DNA from: an uncultured Lachnospiraceae bacterium
Lineage (GTDB): Bacteria; Bacillota; Clostridia; Lachnospirales; Lachnospiraceae
DNA: 64,000 bases
Assembly: GCA_910586755.1 (NCBI GenBank)
Contig: CAJUJM010000111.1
Location: forward strand, 65,347 to 129,346
Reading direction: 5' to 3'
Below are positions 17,125-26,450 of this stretch, one piece after another. The translations under genes were made by a program, and so were the position numbers. Numbering within the stretch: position 1 is the first letter of the stretch; the number at the start of each line of letters is the position of its first letter. The notes beneath the pieces were generated by a model. It searched no databases. It worked only from the letters and a program-made list of their open reading frames with translations, and had not been told where the DNA came from.

Positions 17125-19296
17125 ATGGCTGTACAGAATGTGCCGGATTTTTTAAATCCTCAAAATTATGTAAATCGTGAATTAAGCTGGATTGAATTTA
17201 ACCATCGGGTGCTGGAGGAAGCCAGGGACAAGACCCTGCCATTATTTGAACGCCTGAAATTTTTAAGCATTACCTCATCCAATCTGGACGAATTTTTTAT
17301 GGTCCGGGTAGCCTCTTTAAAGGATCAGGTTCATGCAAAATATACCAAGCCGGATATTGCCGGTCTGACTCCGGAAGAACAGCTGGACAAAATCAGCAAA
17401 AGAGCCCACAAACTGGTAAATGTCCAATATTCCACCTACAACCGCTCCCTGCTCCCTGCCCTGAGCCAGAATGGACTGAACATTTTGGACGGATATGAGG
17501 ATCTTACGGAAGAACAGGCAGAGTACGCAGACCGGTATTTTAAGGAGAATGTGTACCCGGTGTTAACCCCTATGGCAGTAGATCCTTCCCGTCCTTTCCC
17601 TCTGGTGCGTAACAAATCGCTGAATATTGCAGCGCTTCTGAAAAAGAAAACAAAGGGAAAAGAGCTGGAATTTGCTATGGTTCAGGTGCCTTCCGTTCTG
17701 CCCAGGATCATTGAGCTCCCGGTAACGGTTCACGAGGATGGGAAGGAAACCCACAATGTGATTCTGCTGGAGGAAATTATTGAGAAGAATATCCCATCCC
17801 TGTTTTTAAATTATGATATCATTGCTGCCCATCCCTTCCGGATCATGCGAAATGCGGATTTGACCATCGATGAGGACGAGGCCAACGATTTGCTGGAAGA
17901 AATTCAAAAACAGCTGAAGCGCCGTCAGTGGGGCGAGGTGATCCGGCTGGAAATTGAGGAGAAAATTGATAAGAGACTGTTGAAGATTCTAAAAAAGGAG
18001 CTGGCAGTCAGCAGCGAGGATATTTTTGAGATTAATGGGCCCCTGGATTTGACATTTTTAATGAAAATGTATGGCATGCCGGGGTTTGACCATTTAAAGA
18101 ACCAGCCCCATACTCCTCAGCCGGTGCCGGAACTGATGAATGAGGACGATATTTTTACCAATATCCGCAAAGGGGACATCCTTCTGCATCACCCATACGA
18201 GACATTTGACCCGGTAGTGGAATTTGTCCGCACTGCGGCAAAGGATCCCCAGGTTCTTGCCATCAAGCAGACCCTTTACCGGGTCAGCGGACATTCCCCA
18301 ATCATTGCCGCTTTAGCGGAAGCGGCGGAAAACGGCAAACAGGTCTCAGTTCTGGTGGAGCTGAAAGCCCGGTTTGATGAGGAAAACAACATTATCTGGG
18401 CCAAAAAGCTGGAGAAAGCCGGTTGTCATGTTATTTACGGCCTTCTGGGGCTGAAGACCCACAGCAAGATCACTCTGGTAGTCCGCCGGGAGGAGGACGG
18501 GATTCGCCGCTACGTTCATCTGGGAACCGGAAATTATAATGATTCTACGGCAAAGCTGTATACGGACTGCGGAATGTTTACCTGCAACCCTTTGTACGGC
18601 GAGGATGCAACGGCAGTATTTAATATGCTGTCCGGATATTCAGAACCCCTTAGCTGGAACTGCCTGGCAGTAGCGCCCCTCCGACTGCGGGAAACGATGC
18701 TGCGCCGCATCCAGAGAGAAAAGGAAAATGCAGAAAAGGGCAGAAAAGCTCATATCATCGCCAAGATGAATTCTTTATGTGACAAAGAGATTATTGCCGC
18801 CCTTTATGAGGCAAGCTGTGCCGGAGTAACCATCCAGCTGATTATCCGGGGAATCTGCTGTCTCCGCGCCGGGGTACCGGGATTAAGTGAAAATATCTCC
18901 GTCCGCTCTATTGTAGGAAATTTCCTGGAGCACAGCCGGATTTTCTATTTTGAAAACAACGGGGCGCCTAAATTGTTTATGGGAAGCGCAGACTGGATGC
19001 CCAGAAATTTAGATAAACGTGTGGAGATTGTATTCCCTGTAGAATCAGAAGAAGTAAAAGAGAAGGTGATGCACATCCTGGAAGTGCAGCTGGCTGATAA
19101 TGTGAAGGCTCACATCCTGCAGCCCGACGGCAGCTACGAGAAGCCGGACCGCCGGGGCAAAACTCAGGTGAATTCCCAAAACCAGTTTTGTGAGGAGGCG
19201 GCCCGCAGCGCTGTTATGGAGCGGAAAAAGGCAGACACAATAGGGAGAGGCACTTTTATTCCTGTAGAGAGCCAGGAAGTGGAGGATTGGAAGTAA
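17125..19296 (+). CDS. ppk: Polyphosphate kinase 1
   Basis: Reversibly polymerises the gamma-phosphate of ATP into polyphosphate. The 723 residues have the usual four-domain plan: N-terminal NRELSWIEFNHRVLEEA and SSNLDEFFMVR, a middle domain, and the two PLD-like C-terminal domains with the autophosphorylated His (KTHSKITLV, His446), GTGNYND, and EHSRIFYFENNG with MGSADWMPRNLD. The length is at the family norm. AAGGGGTAG site before ATG 17125. Last gene of the run that starts at plsC. Confidence 0.97.
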   Translation: MAVQNVPDFLNPQNYVNRELSWIEFNHRVLEEARDKTLPLFERLKFLSITSSNLDEFFMVRVASLKDQVHAKYTKPDIAGLTPEEQLDKISKRAHKLVNVQYSTYNRSLLPALSQNGLNILDGYEDLTEEQAEYADRYFKENVYPVLTPMAVDPSRPFPLVRNKSLNIAALLKKKTKGKELEFAMVQVPSVLPRIIELPVTVHEDGKETHNVILLEEIIEKNIPSLFLNYDIIAAHPFRIMRNADLTIDEDEANDLLEEIQKQLKRRQWGEVIRLEIEEKIDKRLLKILKKELAVSSEDIFEINGPLDLTFLMKMYGMPGFDHLKNQPHTPQPVPELMNEDDIFTNIRKGDILLHHPYETFDPVVEFVRTAAKDPQVLAIKQTLYRVSGHSPIIAALAEAAENGKQVSVLVELKARFDEENNIIWAKKLEKAGCHVIYGLLGLKTHSKITLVVRREEDGIRRYVHLGTGNYNDSTAKLYTDCGMFTCNPLYGEDATAVFNMLSGYSEPLSWNCLAVAPLRLRETMLRRIQREKENAEKGRKAHIIAKMNSLCDKEIIAALYEASCAGVTIQLIIRGICCLRAGVPGLSENISVRSIVGNFLEHSRIFYFENNGAPKLFMGSADWMPRNLDKRVEIVFPVESEEVKEKVMHILEVQLADNVKAHILQPDGSYEKPDRRGKTQVNSQNQFCEEAARSAVMERKKADTIGRGTFIPVESQEVEDWK

Positions 19297-19302
19297 ATTT
19301 TC

Positions 19303-20283
19303 TTATTCTCCCACAGGAAGGCCGCTGTGATAGGAGTAATCTCCAAGCTCATCTAAAAGAGGCTCAAAGGCTTCCGGATTGGTAATCTCTCCGGAGCTGA
19401 TGAGCTTTTCTATATGGGAGTAAATAACCGCACATTTTATCAGAGATCTGTGAAACAGATCCGGGAAGGAAGCGGTAGAGGCCATCTGGTGATTCCAGGG
19501 ATTGCACCAGGGTTCATGATCGGAATTCAGGCTCTTTCTGGGAGAAGAGACTTTATCGGTGACAATCTTGGTGGATGCTACCGGGTGTTTTAAAAACAAT
19601 GACTCCACAAACTCAATGCCCGCCTGTTTCCTGCCGGACTTATCCGCCAGGGTCCGGCAGCCAAACCGCATGGCCAGGATAGAGCGGTGAACCATACGGG
19701 GGGTGACCTGGAAATTATTTTTATAAGTAATAGGGTAATAAGCTTCATTGATGCTCTGGGCCAGAAAACGGGAGATAAACTGGGTCTCCAGACCGTTTAG
19801 GCAGATGGTTGCCGCCTGATTAAACTGAGAAGGCCGCTTATGCTTATATTTATAGAGAAGCAGCGCGTCAATATCATTTTCTAAAAGGGCATGAAGGCCG
19901 TGGTGATGAGTGGTGGGATTCTTTACATCATATCCGATGCGCCCGTAGACAAAAGGATGGCAGGTATAATCACCGATATAATGCCCCAGATAGCCGCAAA
20001 AATAAGCCAGGGCCTGCTCCCTTTGCTGTTTGGATTGGATCTTTGCCAGGTTCGTCAGGCAGCAACGGAAAAAGAGGTTAACATGGTGCTCATGCATATA
20101 AGAGCCTACATTCCGGTAATCCCTGTGGCGCAAAATGGGAATGTTGTAAAAAAACATATCGGGGCCCTGAAGCCCAAGTTGGTAGAGCCAGCGGTATTTG
20201 GCAATTATAAACTTTAACTGGCTGGAAGGCATATCATTGTAGGCTTTCATTCCGAGGATATAGTGGGTGGTAAAACCAGGCAT
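19303..20283 (-). CDS. Zinc-dependent phospholipase C-like protein
   Basis: A 326-residue protein of the Zn_dep_PLPC (PF00882) type. Metal-binding histidines are spread over the N-terminal half: THYILG at residues 6-7, MHEHHVNLFF near 62, and GHYIGDYTCHPFVYGR near 110, with a later THHHGLHALLE. No signal peptide is visible (MPGFTTHYILGMKA), so it appears cytoplasmic, unlike the secreted alpha-toxin type. Its substrate is unknown. AAAGGAG lies before ATG 20283. It converges with ppk, only 6 bases between stops. Confidence 0.8.
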   Translation of the reverse strand: MPGFTTHYILGMKAYNDMPSSQLKFIIAKYRWLYQLGLQGPDMFFYNIPILRHRDYRNVGSYMHEHHVNLFFRCCLTNLAKIQSKQQREQALAYFCGYLGHYIGDYTCHPFVYGRIGYDVKNPTTHHHGLHALLENDIDALLLYKYKHKRPSQFNQAATICLNGLETQFISRFLAQSINEAYYPITYKNNFQVTPRMVHRSILAMRFGCRTLADKSGRKQAGIEFVESLFLKHPVASTKIVTDKVSSPRKSLNSDHEPWCNPWNHQMASTASFPDLFHRSLIKCAVIYSHIEKLISSGEITNPEAFEPLLDELGDYSYHSGLPVGE

Positions 20284-20340
20284 AGATACGCTCCTTTCTG
20301 TGGGGATGTGTTCATATTATATCATAAATATTACATAGGG

Positions 20341-20383
20341 GATAGCGTTTCCGTCATAAATTCTATTGGAAAAGACTAGAAAG
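20341..20383 (+). repeat. 43-base direct repeat, upstream copy
   Basis: Contains AGCGTTTCCGTCATAAATTC and continues TATTGGAAAAGACTAGAAAG. It differs from the copy at 23238-23280 at only two positions. It ends 44 bases before the M16 lipoprotein start. Confidence 0.9.
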
Positions 20384-20426
20384 CGCAGCAGATACAGGAG
20401 GAATGATTATTACACAGGAGGGAAAA

Positions 20427-23209
20427 ATGAAACGGACTTATAAAGGGCTTGCAGCATGGGGACTGGCGGCGGCTATGGCAGTTTTAAGCGGATGCAATGG
20501 CCCGGAGATTACAGAAAGCACTGTCGGCCAGGAAACAGAGAAAATAGATTTATTGGTACAGAATAATTCGTCCGGCCGGTCAGAAGAAGGTTTGAAAGCA
20601 GGAGATATTATTTCCGGATTTACGGTAAAGTCTCTTTCTGACAGTCAGATGCTGCAGGCAGAACTGATTGGCTTTACCCACGAAAAAAGCGGGGCAGAGC
20701 TGATTTGGGTAAAAAACAGCGATCCGGAACTGGCATTTTCCATCAGCTATTACACGCCGTATATTGACGAGACGGATATCAATCATGTATTTGAACACGC
20801 AATCATTGCTTCATCGGAAAAATATCCCAGCAAGGACTTGGCTTTCGATTTAGCCGGAAAGAGCTACAGCACGTTTGTCAATGCATTTACCTACAACACA
20901 TTTACCTCTTATCCCGTAAGCTCTGAAAGCGAAGAACAGCTGATTAAGCTTATGGATGCATATTTAAGCTGTATGGTGGCGCCGGATATTCTCAAGAACG
21001 AAAACATTTTTAAACGGGAAGCGCTTCGCTATGAATTAGACAGTCCGGAAGGCCAGATTCAGATGATCGGCACCGTTTTTTTCGGAAGATTTTGGCTTTC
21101 TAACCAATATGCCGGTAGAAGCAGTCAACAATCTGGAGGATGCTTTGTACCCGGGTCAATATGCTTCCAATGCAGTGGGACGTTCTCACAGAAATTATCA
21201 GAATCTCACCTATGAAGCTGTTTTGGAGACCTACCAGCGCTATTATCATTTTGATAACAGCCTGATTTTTCTCTATGGAGATATGGATTATGAAAGAGTA
21301 TTAAATTTTATTGATCAGGAGTATTTGTCAAAAGCCCAAAGGCAGGGAACCGGAGCAGAATCAGGCATTTAAGGCGGCTGTAGACGAAACATTGACTCAG
21401 ATTGCAGAGGAAGGGGTTGACGGAGAAATCCTGCGTTCCGTTTTAAAGCAGACCAAGACATCCAACTATCTGTTGAGGGATCAGATCAATGCAGGCGTAA
21501 ATATTTTCCCCGACATTGTTAATTACTGGACCCATACCGGGAAAACCGATTTTTATAATGTGTCAGAGCAGATGTTAATGGATGTGGAAAAAGACAGCGG
21601 GCAGGAAATTTTCCGCCGTCTGGCAGCAGAGGCCAGGAATGCAGGGCGCAGCGCATTGGTGACCAATGTGCCGGAACCGGGGCTTGCCGAAAAAATTATA
21701 GAGGAAAAGGATGCTTATCTGGCGGATATGAAAGCCGCTATGACAGAAGAGGAGATCCGCCAGATGATTCAGGATACGAAAGAATTCACAGAATGGAATG
21801 AGTCGGAAGGATCTAACAGTGACTTTATGATTGATCCAACAGATATTCCAGACGAGGAGCCTTATACAGACTATAAAAAAACGGAAGGAGACGGAGTTAC
21901 TTATTATACGGCTCCTGCAGAAGTGGAAAGTGTAGGAAGCTACAAAATATACATAGATATCAGTGACCTTTCTGACGAGGAACAGATGGAACTGGGGCTT
22001 TACAGTATGCTGGCAGGAGAAATGGGGACGAGGGAGCATACCTTAGAAGAAATTCTGAATTTAAAAAGCGAATATCTCCATTCCTACGAAATGGAATGCC
22101 TGTATCCGGATGGCGGGGAAGCTTATCCCATGATGAGACTGAGCTGGATCACACTGACAGAAGATTACGAGGCAGGGCTCGCCCTTCTTCTGGAGATGCT
22201 GGGAAGCACGGATTTTACTGATACAAAATGTATTCAGCAGCTGCTTGAGAGAGAGGCTGACTTCTATGATATTTCGCGGGCAGATAATAAACTGAGCGTT
22301 GCCTGGAATCTGGCGGAATCCTATATTGACGGCAGCTACGCCTATCAGGAAGCATACAGAGGACAGGAATTTTATTATTACCTTCTGGACACCAAAAACA
22401 AATTAGAGGGAGACAGCTCCTATGGAGCGGCTTTGGCAGAGCGCCTTCAGTCGCTTTCAGATAAACTTATGAAAAAGGGCCGTCTGATATTTGCCTGTGC
22501 AGCCCCGGAAACGGATCTTGAACGGATCAAAACCATCAGCGCGGGTTTTTTAGAGTCCCTTCCCTCCAAAGAGGCAGGAGAAAGCCTTATCGTATTCCCC
22601 CAAAAGGCACAGAAGCGGGCTGTGATACTGGAAAGTTCCGATCAATATACCGTTACCGCTGGAAACTGTTATGAAGCGGACGGATTTTCCGGAAAGTACG
22701 TACCGTTTTTTATGGCGGCATCCGACCGGTACATGGTTCCCAAACTTCGTTTTCAGATGGGGGCATACGGCAGCGGAATCAGCTTTTTGGCTTATAATGG
22801 CGCAGTGCTTATGTACAGCGAAAGCGATCCCAATGCAGAAGAGACGATTGAGGTTTTTGAGGGGACGCCGGATGCCATTGAAAAGATGGAGCTGACCCAG
22901 GAGGAGCTGGACGGATATATTCTTTGGTCAGTGGCTGGATCTGGTATGGCCAGAGGAGTGTTGACAAAGCCCATGACAGCCATGGAAAATGAGATTATAG
23001 GGTGCGATAGCAGGAAAGCCTGTGATGTAGTCAACAGCATGAAGAAAGCCACAGTGGAAGATCAGAAGGCGGCAGCCCAATGCCTCCGGGAAATTTTAGA
23101 ACAGTCCGGTACTGCAACTGTAGGCAATGAAGCCCGGTTAAAAGCCGGCGAGGCGGCTTACGACCAGCTTTTGTCCTATAAAAGCAGGAGAACGAATTCC
23201 GTTAATTAA
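20427..23209 (+). pseudogene. Broken M16C (presequence protease-type) metallopeptidase lipoprotein
   Basis: A lipoprotein signal (MKRTYKGLAAWGL..AVLSGC) and the inverted zinc motif HVFEH (His120, Glu123, His124) identify an M16 insulinase-family peptidase of the large M16C type. The reading frame is interrupted twice. First, a run of seven T at 21076-21082 shifts the frame; with six T the chain reads VFSEDFGFLTNMPVEAVNN and continues to about 21370. Second, between about 21345 and 21375 the frame changes again and a stretch expected in this family seems absent. The rest (to 23209) carries the M16C-associated and C-terminal domains. Either a pseudogene or, for the first lesion, a sequencing error or phase-variable tract. 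Confidence 0.8.
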
Positions 23210-23237
23210 AGAAATTAATCTGAAAATAGCAGGGAGT

Positions 23238-23280
23238 GACAGCGTTTCCGTCATAAATTCTATTGGAAAAGAATAGAAAG
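23238..23280 (+). repeat. 43-base direct repeat, downstream copy
   Basis: The same element as at 20341-20383, 41 of 43 positions identical, 22 bases before the start of the symporter gene. The two copies bracket the broken M16 gene. Confidence 0.9.
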
Positions 23281-23302
23281 TAGGGAATGGAGGCGGAAGC
23301 GC

Positions 23303-24649
23303 ATGTTAAATCTGATTCACCTGCTGCATGGGGCGGTCTGGGGGCCATGGCTGCTGTTGTTATTTTTAGGAACCGGATTGTATCTCACCATCCGATCCGG
23401 GGGATTTCAATTTAGAGGACTCCGAACCTGGTGGGGGTCCACGGTGGGAAGTCTGTTCCAGAAAAAAAATAAAAATTCCGGGGGCGTATCTCAATTTCAG
23501 ACCGCCTGTACAGCTCTGGCCGCCACGGTGGGAACGGGAAATATTGTGGGGGTGGCGACCGCTTTGGCTGCCGGGGGCCAGGGGGCAGTTTTCTGGATGT
23601 GGGTGTCTGCACTTATCGGAATGATGACTGCTTACGCAGAAACCTGGCTGGGAATCCGTTACCGTCTGCGGGGAAGGGATGGAAAATGGATCTGCGGACC
23701 CATGGTAACCCTGCGCGATGGTGCAAAACAGCCGGTTTTGGCGGGAATTTACGCTGCGCTGTGTCTGCTGTCCTCTCTTGGCATGGGGAGTATGGTACAG
23801 GCCAATTCCCTGGCGGAGACGGCCCGGTTTTCCTGGAACATGCCCGGAGCGGTCTGCGGCCTGCTTTTGGCGGCAGCGGTCGGGCTTGTGATAAAAGGAG
23901 GGATTGGCAGGATCGCTTTGACGGCAGAGCGGTTGATTCCATGGTCTGCAGCAATCTATTTAGGAGCTTCAGCGCTGGTTTTAGCTGCCTGCTGGCGGCA
24001 GATTCCCGGTGTCTTTGTACAGATCGTTACCTGCGCCTTTTCGCCAGCTACTGCCGGAGAAAGCGCAGTGGGAGCGGCAGCCGGGTGGGGAGTAAAAACC
24101 GCCATCCAGTACGGGATTGCCAGAGGTGTTTTTTCCAATGAAGCCGGGTTGGGAAGCCTGGCCATTCTCCACGGGGCAGCAGAGGATACAACACCAGAGG
24201 AACAGGGAATGTGGGCCATGTTTGAAGTGTTCTTTGATACGATTTTAGTCTGTACGGTAACGGCCCTTGTGATCCTCTGCGCTGCAGCAGAGAAAGGCTT
24301 TCCTGTCCGAAACGGCGCGTCTCTGGCGGTCCGCAGTTTCTCAGCCTTTTTAGGAGCCCCGGGAGAATACACAGTGGCTTTGTCTATGATGTTGTTTGCC
24401 TTTGCCACTATTATTGCCTGGTATTATATGGGAAAACAGGCGGCTGATTATCTGCTGGGAAGCCGTGGAGGAACGTTGCGGGGACGGATTTACGGCATCT
24501 TGTATCTGGGAGCTGTTTTTCTGGGGTGTATTGCCAGAATGGAAGCAGTCTGGGAACTGTCGGATATCTGGAACGGCCTTATGGCATTGCCAAATATCCT
24601 GGCAATTCTGCTTTTGGCAGGCCAGATTCGATATCCTGGCAGACGTTGA
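23303..24649 (+). CDS. Sodium:alanine/glycine symporter (AGCS family)
   Basis: Inner-membrane symporter of 448 residues with about ten hydrophobic helices. Family hallmarks are GGVSQFQTACTALAATVGTGNIVGVATAL near residues 63-91, GPMVTLRDG, GIARGVFSNEAGLGS with the conserved Asn-Glu-Ala-Gly near 275, and FAFATIIAWYYMGK near the C-terminus. It imports alanine or glycine with sodium. The start ATG 23303 has AATGGAGGCGGAAGC upstream. It stands alone; a 43-base repeat copy lies immediately upstream. Confidence 0.93.
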   Translation: MLNLIHLLHGAVWGPWLLLLFLGTGLYLTIRSGGFQFRGLRTWWGSTVGSLFQKKNKNSGGVSQFQTACTALAATVGTGNIVGVATALAAGGQGAVFWMWVSALIGMMTAYAETWLGIRYRLRGRDGKWICGPMVTLRDGAKQPVLAGIYAALCLLSSLGMGSMVQANSLAETARFSWNMPGAVCGLLLAAAVGLVIKGGIGRIALTAERLIPWSAAIYLGASALVLAACWRQIPGVFVQIVTCAFSPATAGESAVGAAAGWGVKTAIQYGIARGVFSNEAGLGSLAILHGAAEDTTPEEQGMWAMFEVFFDTILVCTVTALVILCAAAEKGFPVRNGASLAVRSFSAFLGAPGEYTVALSMMLFAFATIIAWYYMGKQAADYLLGSRGGTLRGRIYGILYLGAVFLGCIARMEAVWELSDIWNGLMALPNILAILLLAGQIRYPGRR

Positions 24650-24706
24650 TGCCAAAAAGCAGGTGTGAAGTTTTTGTAAAGATTTTTTGCCGGATTCATT
24701 TCTTAC

Positions 24707-24735
24707 TTGACAGTTTTAGGCATTGCTCATATACT
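24707..24735 (+). promoter_or_regulatory. Promoter of the manganese riboswitch transcript
   Basis: TTGACA (24707-24712), a 17-base spacer and TATACT (24730-24735). Transcription would start about 24742, at the riboswitch 5' edge. Confidence 0.8.
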
Positions 24736-24744
24736 ATACCATAA

Positions 24745-24850
24745 TAAAAGGGAGTAGCTCACATCCCAAAGATGTTGTGCGATACCGTCATCACGATTTC
24801 CTCTGAATGACTTGAGGAATCCGGTACGTATGGAAAGAAGCAAGACTTTT
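24745..24850 (+). promoter_or_regulatory. yybP-ykoY (manganese) riboswitch
   Basis: The conserved 5' loop AAAGGGAGTAGCTC and the 3' loop GAAGCAAGAC bracket a series of stems (ACATC/GATGT; CCGTC; GGAATCCGGTACG) as in the yybP-ykoY aptamer, which binds Mn2+. The 3' aptamer strand is reused by the terminator stem just downstream, so metal binding would favour antitermination, the usual ON logic for this class. The controlled gene is a CaCA-family cation exporter, a known type of target. Confidence 0.85.
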
Positions 24851-24885
24851 ATTGTGCTTTTGCGGTACAATAAAGGTCTTTTTTT
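24843..24885 (+). terminator. Expression-platform terminator of the riboswitch
   Basis: AGACTTTTATTGT pairs with ACAATAAAGGTCT and is followed by seven T. It overlaps the 3' aptamer strand, which is what a transcriptional switch requires. Confidence 0.85.
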
Positions 24886-24910
24886 GATCTAAGAAAACGG
24901 AGGTAGAAAT

Positions 24911-25840
24911 ATGGTTTTGGTGTGGATTTTGCTGCTGCTTGGTTTTGTACTGCTGGTGAAAGGAGCGGACCGATTTGTGGAAGGAAGCGCGTCAGTGGCA
25001 AAGGTGCTGAGGATTCCCAGTGTGGTAATCGGTTTAACCGTGGTGGCCATGGGAACCAGCGCGCCTGAGCTGGCAGTCAGCATTACGGCAGCTCTTACCG
25101 GCAATAACGATATTGCAGTGGGGAATGTAATCGGCTCTAATATTTTCAATCTTATGGTAGTAGCCGGAGTCTGTGGCGTAATCCTTCCCATGGCAGTAGA
25201 TCCGGGGATTTTAAACAGAGACTTTATTTTCAGCATTGTAATTTCCGGGATTCTGCTGGCAGTGACAGCATTTGACTTACAGATTAGCCGGATGGACGGA
25301 CTGGCGCTTTTAGGGCTGTTTGGATATTTTATAATCAAAACCGTAAAAAAGGCCCTGAAAGATCGGGTGGAGATCCAGGAAGAGACAAAGGCTCTTTCTC
25401 CTGCAAAAAGTCTGGTGTATATTGCAGTGGGGATTGCGGCAATTATACTGGGAGGGGATATGGTGGTGGACAGCGCCAGCCGGATCGCATCCTCTTTCGG
25501 GTTAAGTCAGAACTTAATCGCCCTCACGATAGTGGCTGCGGGAACTTCTCTGCCGGAGCTGGTAACCTCTGTGGTGGCTTCCGGAAAAGGAGAAAACGGC
25601 CTGGCTCTGGGAAATGTAATCGGCTCCAACATTTTTAATATTTTGGCGATTCTTGGACTCTCCTCATTTATTCATCCCATTATGATCACCACTCAGTCTG
25701 TATACGATTTAATGATTTTGATTGTATTTAGTGTGGTGGTATGGTTTGCAGCAAGAAGTCAAAAAGAAATCAGCCGGGGAGAAGGCATCGCCATACTGGC
25801 CCTCTATATGGGGTATATGGCATACATCATAATTCGGTAA
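24911..25840 (+). CDS. CaCA-family calcium/sodium-type cation antiporter
   Basis: A 309-residue membrane protein made of two inverted repeats, each with the alpha motif: GTSAPELAVSITAA followed by GNVIGSNIFNLM, and GTSLPELVTSVVAS followed by GNVIGSNIFNIL. These Glu and Asn residues bind the transported cation. YrbG-type in length, with about ten helices. The riboswitch in its leader suggests that manganese export is the real task here rather than calcium. ACGGAGG site before ATG 24911. Confidence 0.93.
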   Translation: MVLVWILLLLGFVLLVKGADRFVEGSASVAKVLRIPSVVIGLTVVAMGTSAPELAVSITAALTGNNDIAVGNVIGSNIFNLMVVAGVCGVILPMAVDPGILNRDFIFSIVISGILLAVTAFDLQISRMDGLALLGLFGYFIIKTVKKALKDRVEIQEETKALSPAKSLVYIAVGIAAIILGGDMVVDSASRIASSFGLSQNLIALTIVAAGTSLPELVTSVVASGKGENGLALGNVIGSNIFNILAILGLSSFIHPIMITTQSVYDLMILIVFSVVVWFAARSQKEISRGEGIAILALYMGYMAYIIIR

Positions 25841-25905
25841 TTTGTAAAGGCTGACCCAGCAGGCAGCCGCCAGATGTGTATGATCGCGGGAATAAACAGC
25901 ATTGT

Positions 25906-25957
25906 AAAAGCCGTTGCCGGGTAAATCAATATTTTGATTTATCTGGCAACGGCTTTT
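25906..25957 (+). terminator. Strong terminator after the antiporter
   Basis: A near-perfect stem of 24 pairs (AAAAGCCGTTGCCGGGTAAA.. with its complement) around a TATT loop, ending CTTTTGTT. The symmetric A and T flanks allow activity on both strands. Confidence 0.85.
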
Positions 25958-26183
25958 GTTAAAATATATTTCTTAGAAAAAGGGAGGAGAGCTGATAATT
26001 TCTTATCAGCTCGAGTATTATGAAAAAAATCTTGTAAGCTATTTGGTTTTAACAGCTGTGCTGTTCTTTATGTTTATAGTATATCCAGCAATCATGAAGA
26101 AATAATGTTGTTTGTGTAAAAGGTTTTTGAATTAATTTTGAACAGTTTGTGAACAGAGGAATCATTGAGAAGAGACGGCAGGA
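25958..26183. other. Gene-poor stretch with a hairpin and a possible ATG-less small membrane peptide
   Basis: AGGGAGGAG (25981-25989) looks like a ribosome site. It is followed by a perfect hairpin, AGCTGATAA-TTTC-TTATCAGCT (25990-26011). An open frame without ATG runs to TAA 26105 and would encode about 37 residues with one hydrophobic helix (SYLVLTAVLFFMFIVYP). Only CTG, ATA or ATT codons are available at the right distance, so translation is doubtful. Nothing else is recognised here. Confidence 0.25.
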
Positions 26184-26450
26184 TTAATGGTAAATGTCCT
26201 TTCTGTGTCCGATTTCAAGAATTAAGATAAGAACCCGGTCGTCTTGAATATGGGCAATTAGACGGTAATCGCCAATGCGATAACGCCATTGACCACTTCG
26301 ATTGGCTGTCAGGCATTTTCCATGTATACGGGGATCCAAACAGCCTTCCAGATTTTTCCGTATCCAGCCAGTAATGAGAAGGGCGGTATACTTATCTAAT
26401 TTTTTTAAAGCTTTGAGCGCTTCCTTTGAAAATACAACATGGTAAATCAT
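26184..26450 (-). CDS. RelE/ParE-superfamily toxin
   Basis: An 88-residue protein with the RelE fold pattern: VFSKEALKALKKLDK at the N-terminus, a central LTANRSGQWRYRIGDYRLIAHI (conserved Arg and Tyr in the Gly-x-x-Arg-x-Arg-x-Gly-x-Tyr-Arg motif) and ILEIGHRKDIY at the end. RelE-type toxins cleave mRNA on the ribosome; the terminal His-Arg-Lys and Tyr fit this. It overlaps the antitoxin gene by 4 bases (ATGA), the usual coupling. Confidence 0.9.
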   Translation of the reverse strand: MIYHVVFSKEALKALKKLDKYTALLITGWIRKNLEGCLDPRIHGKCLTANRSGQWRYRIGDYRLIAHIQDDRVLILILEIGHRKDIYH

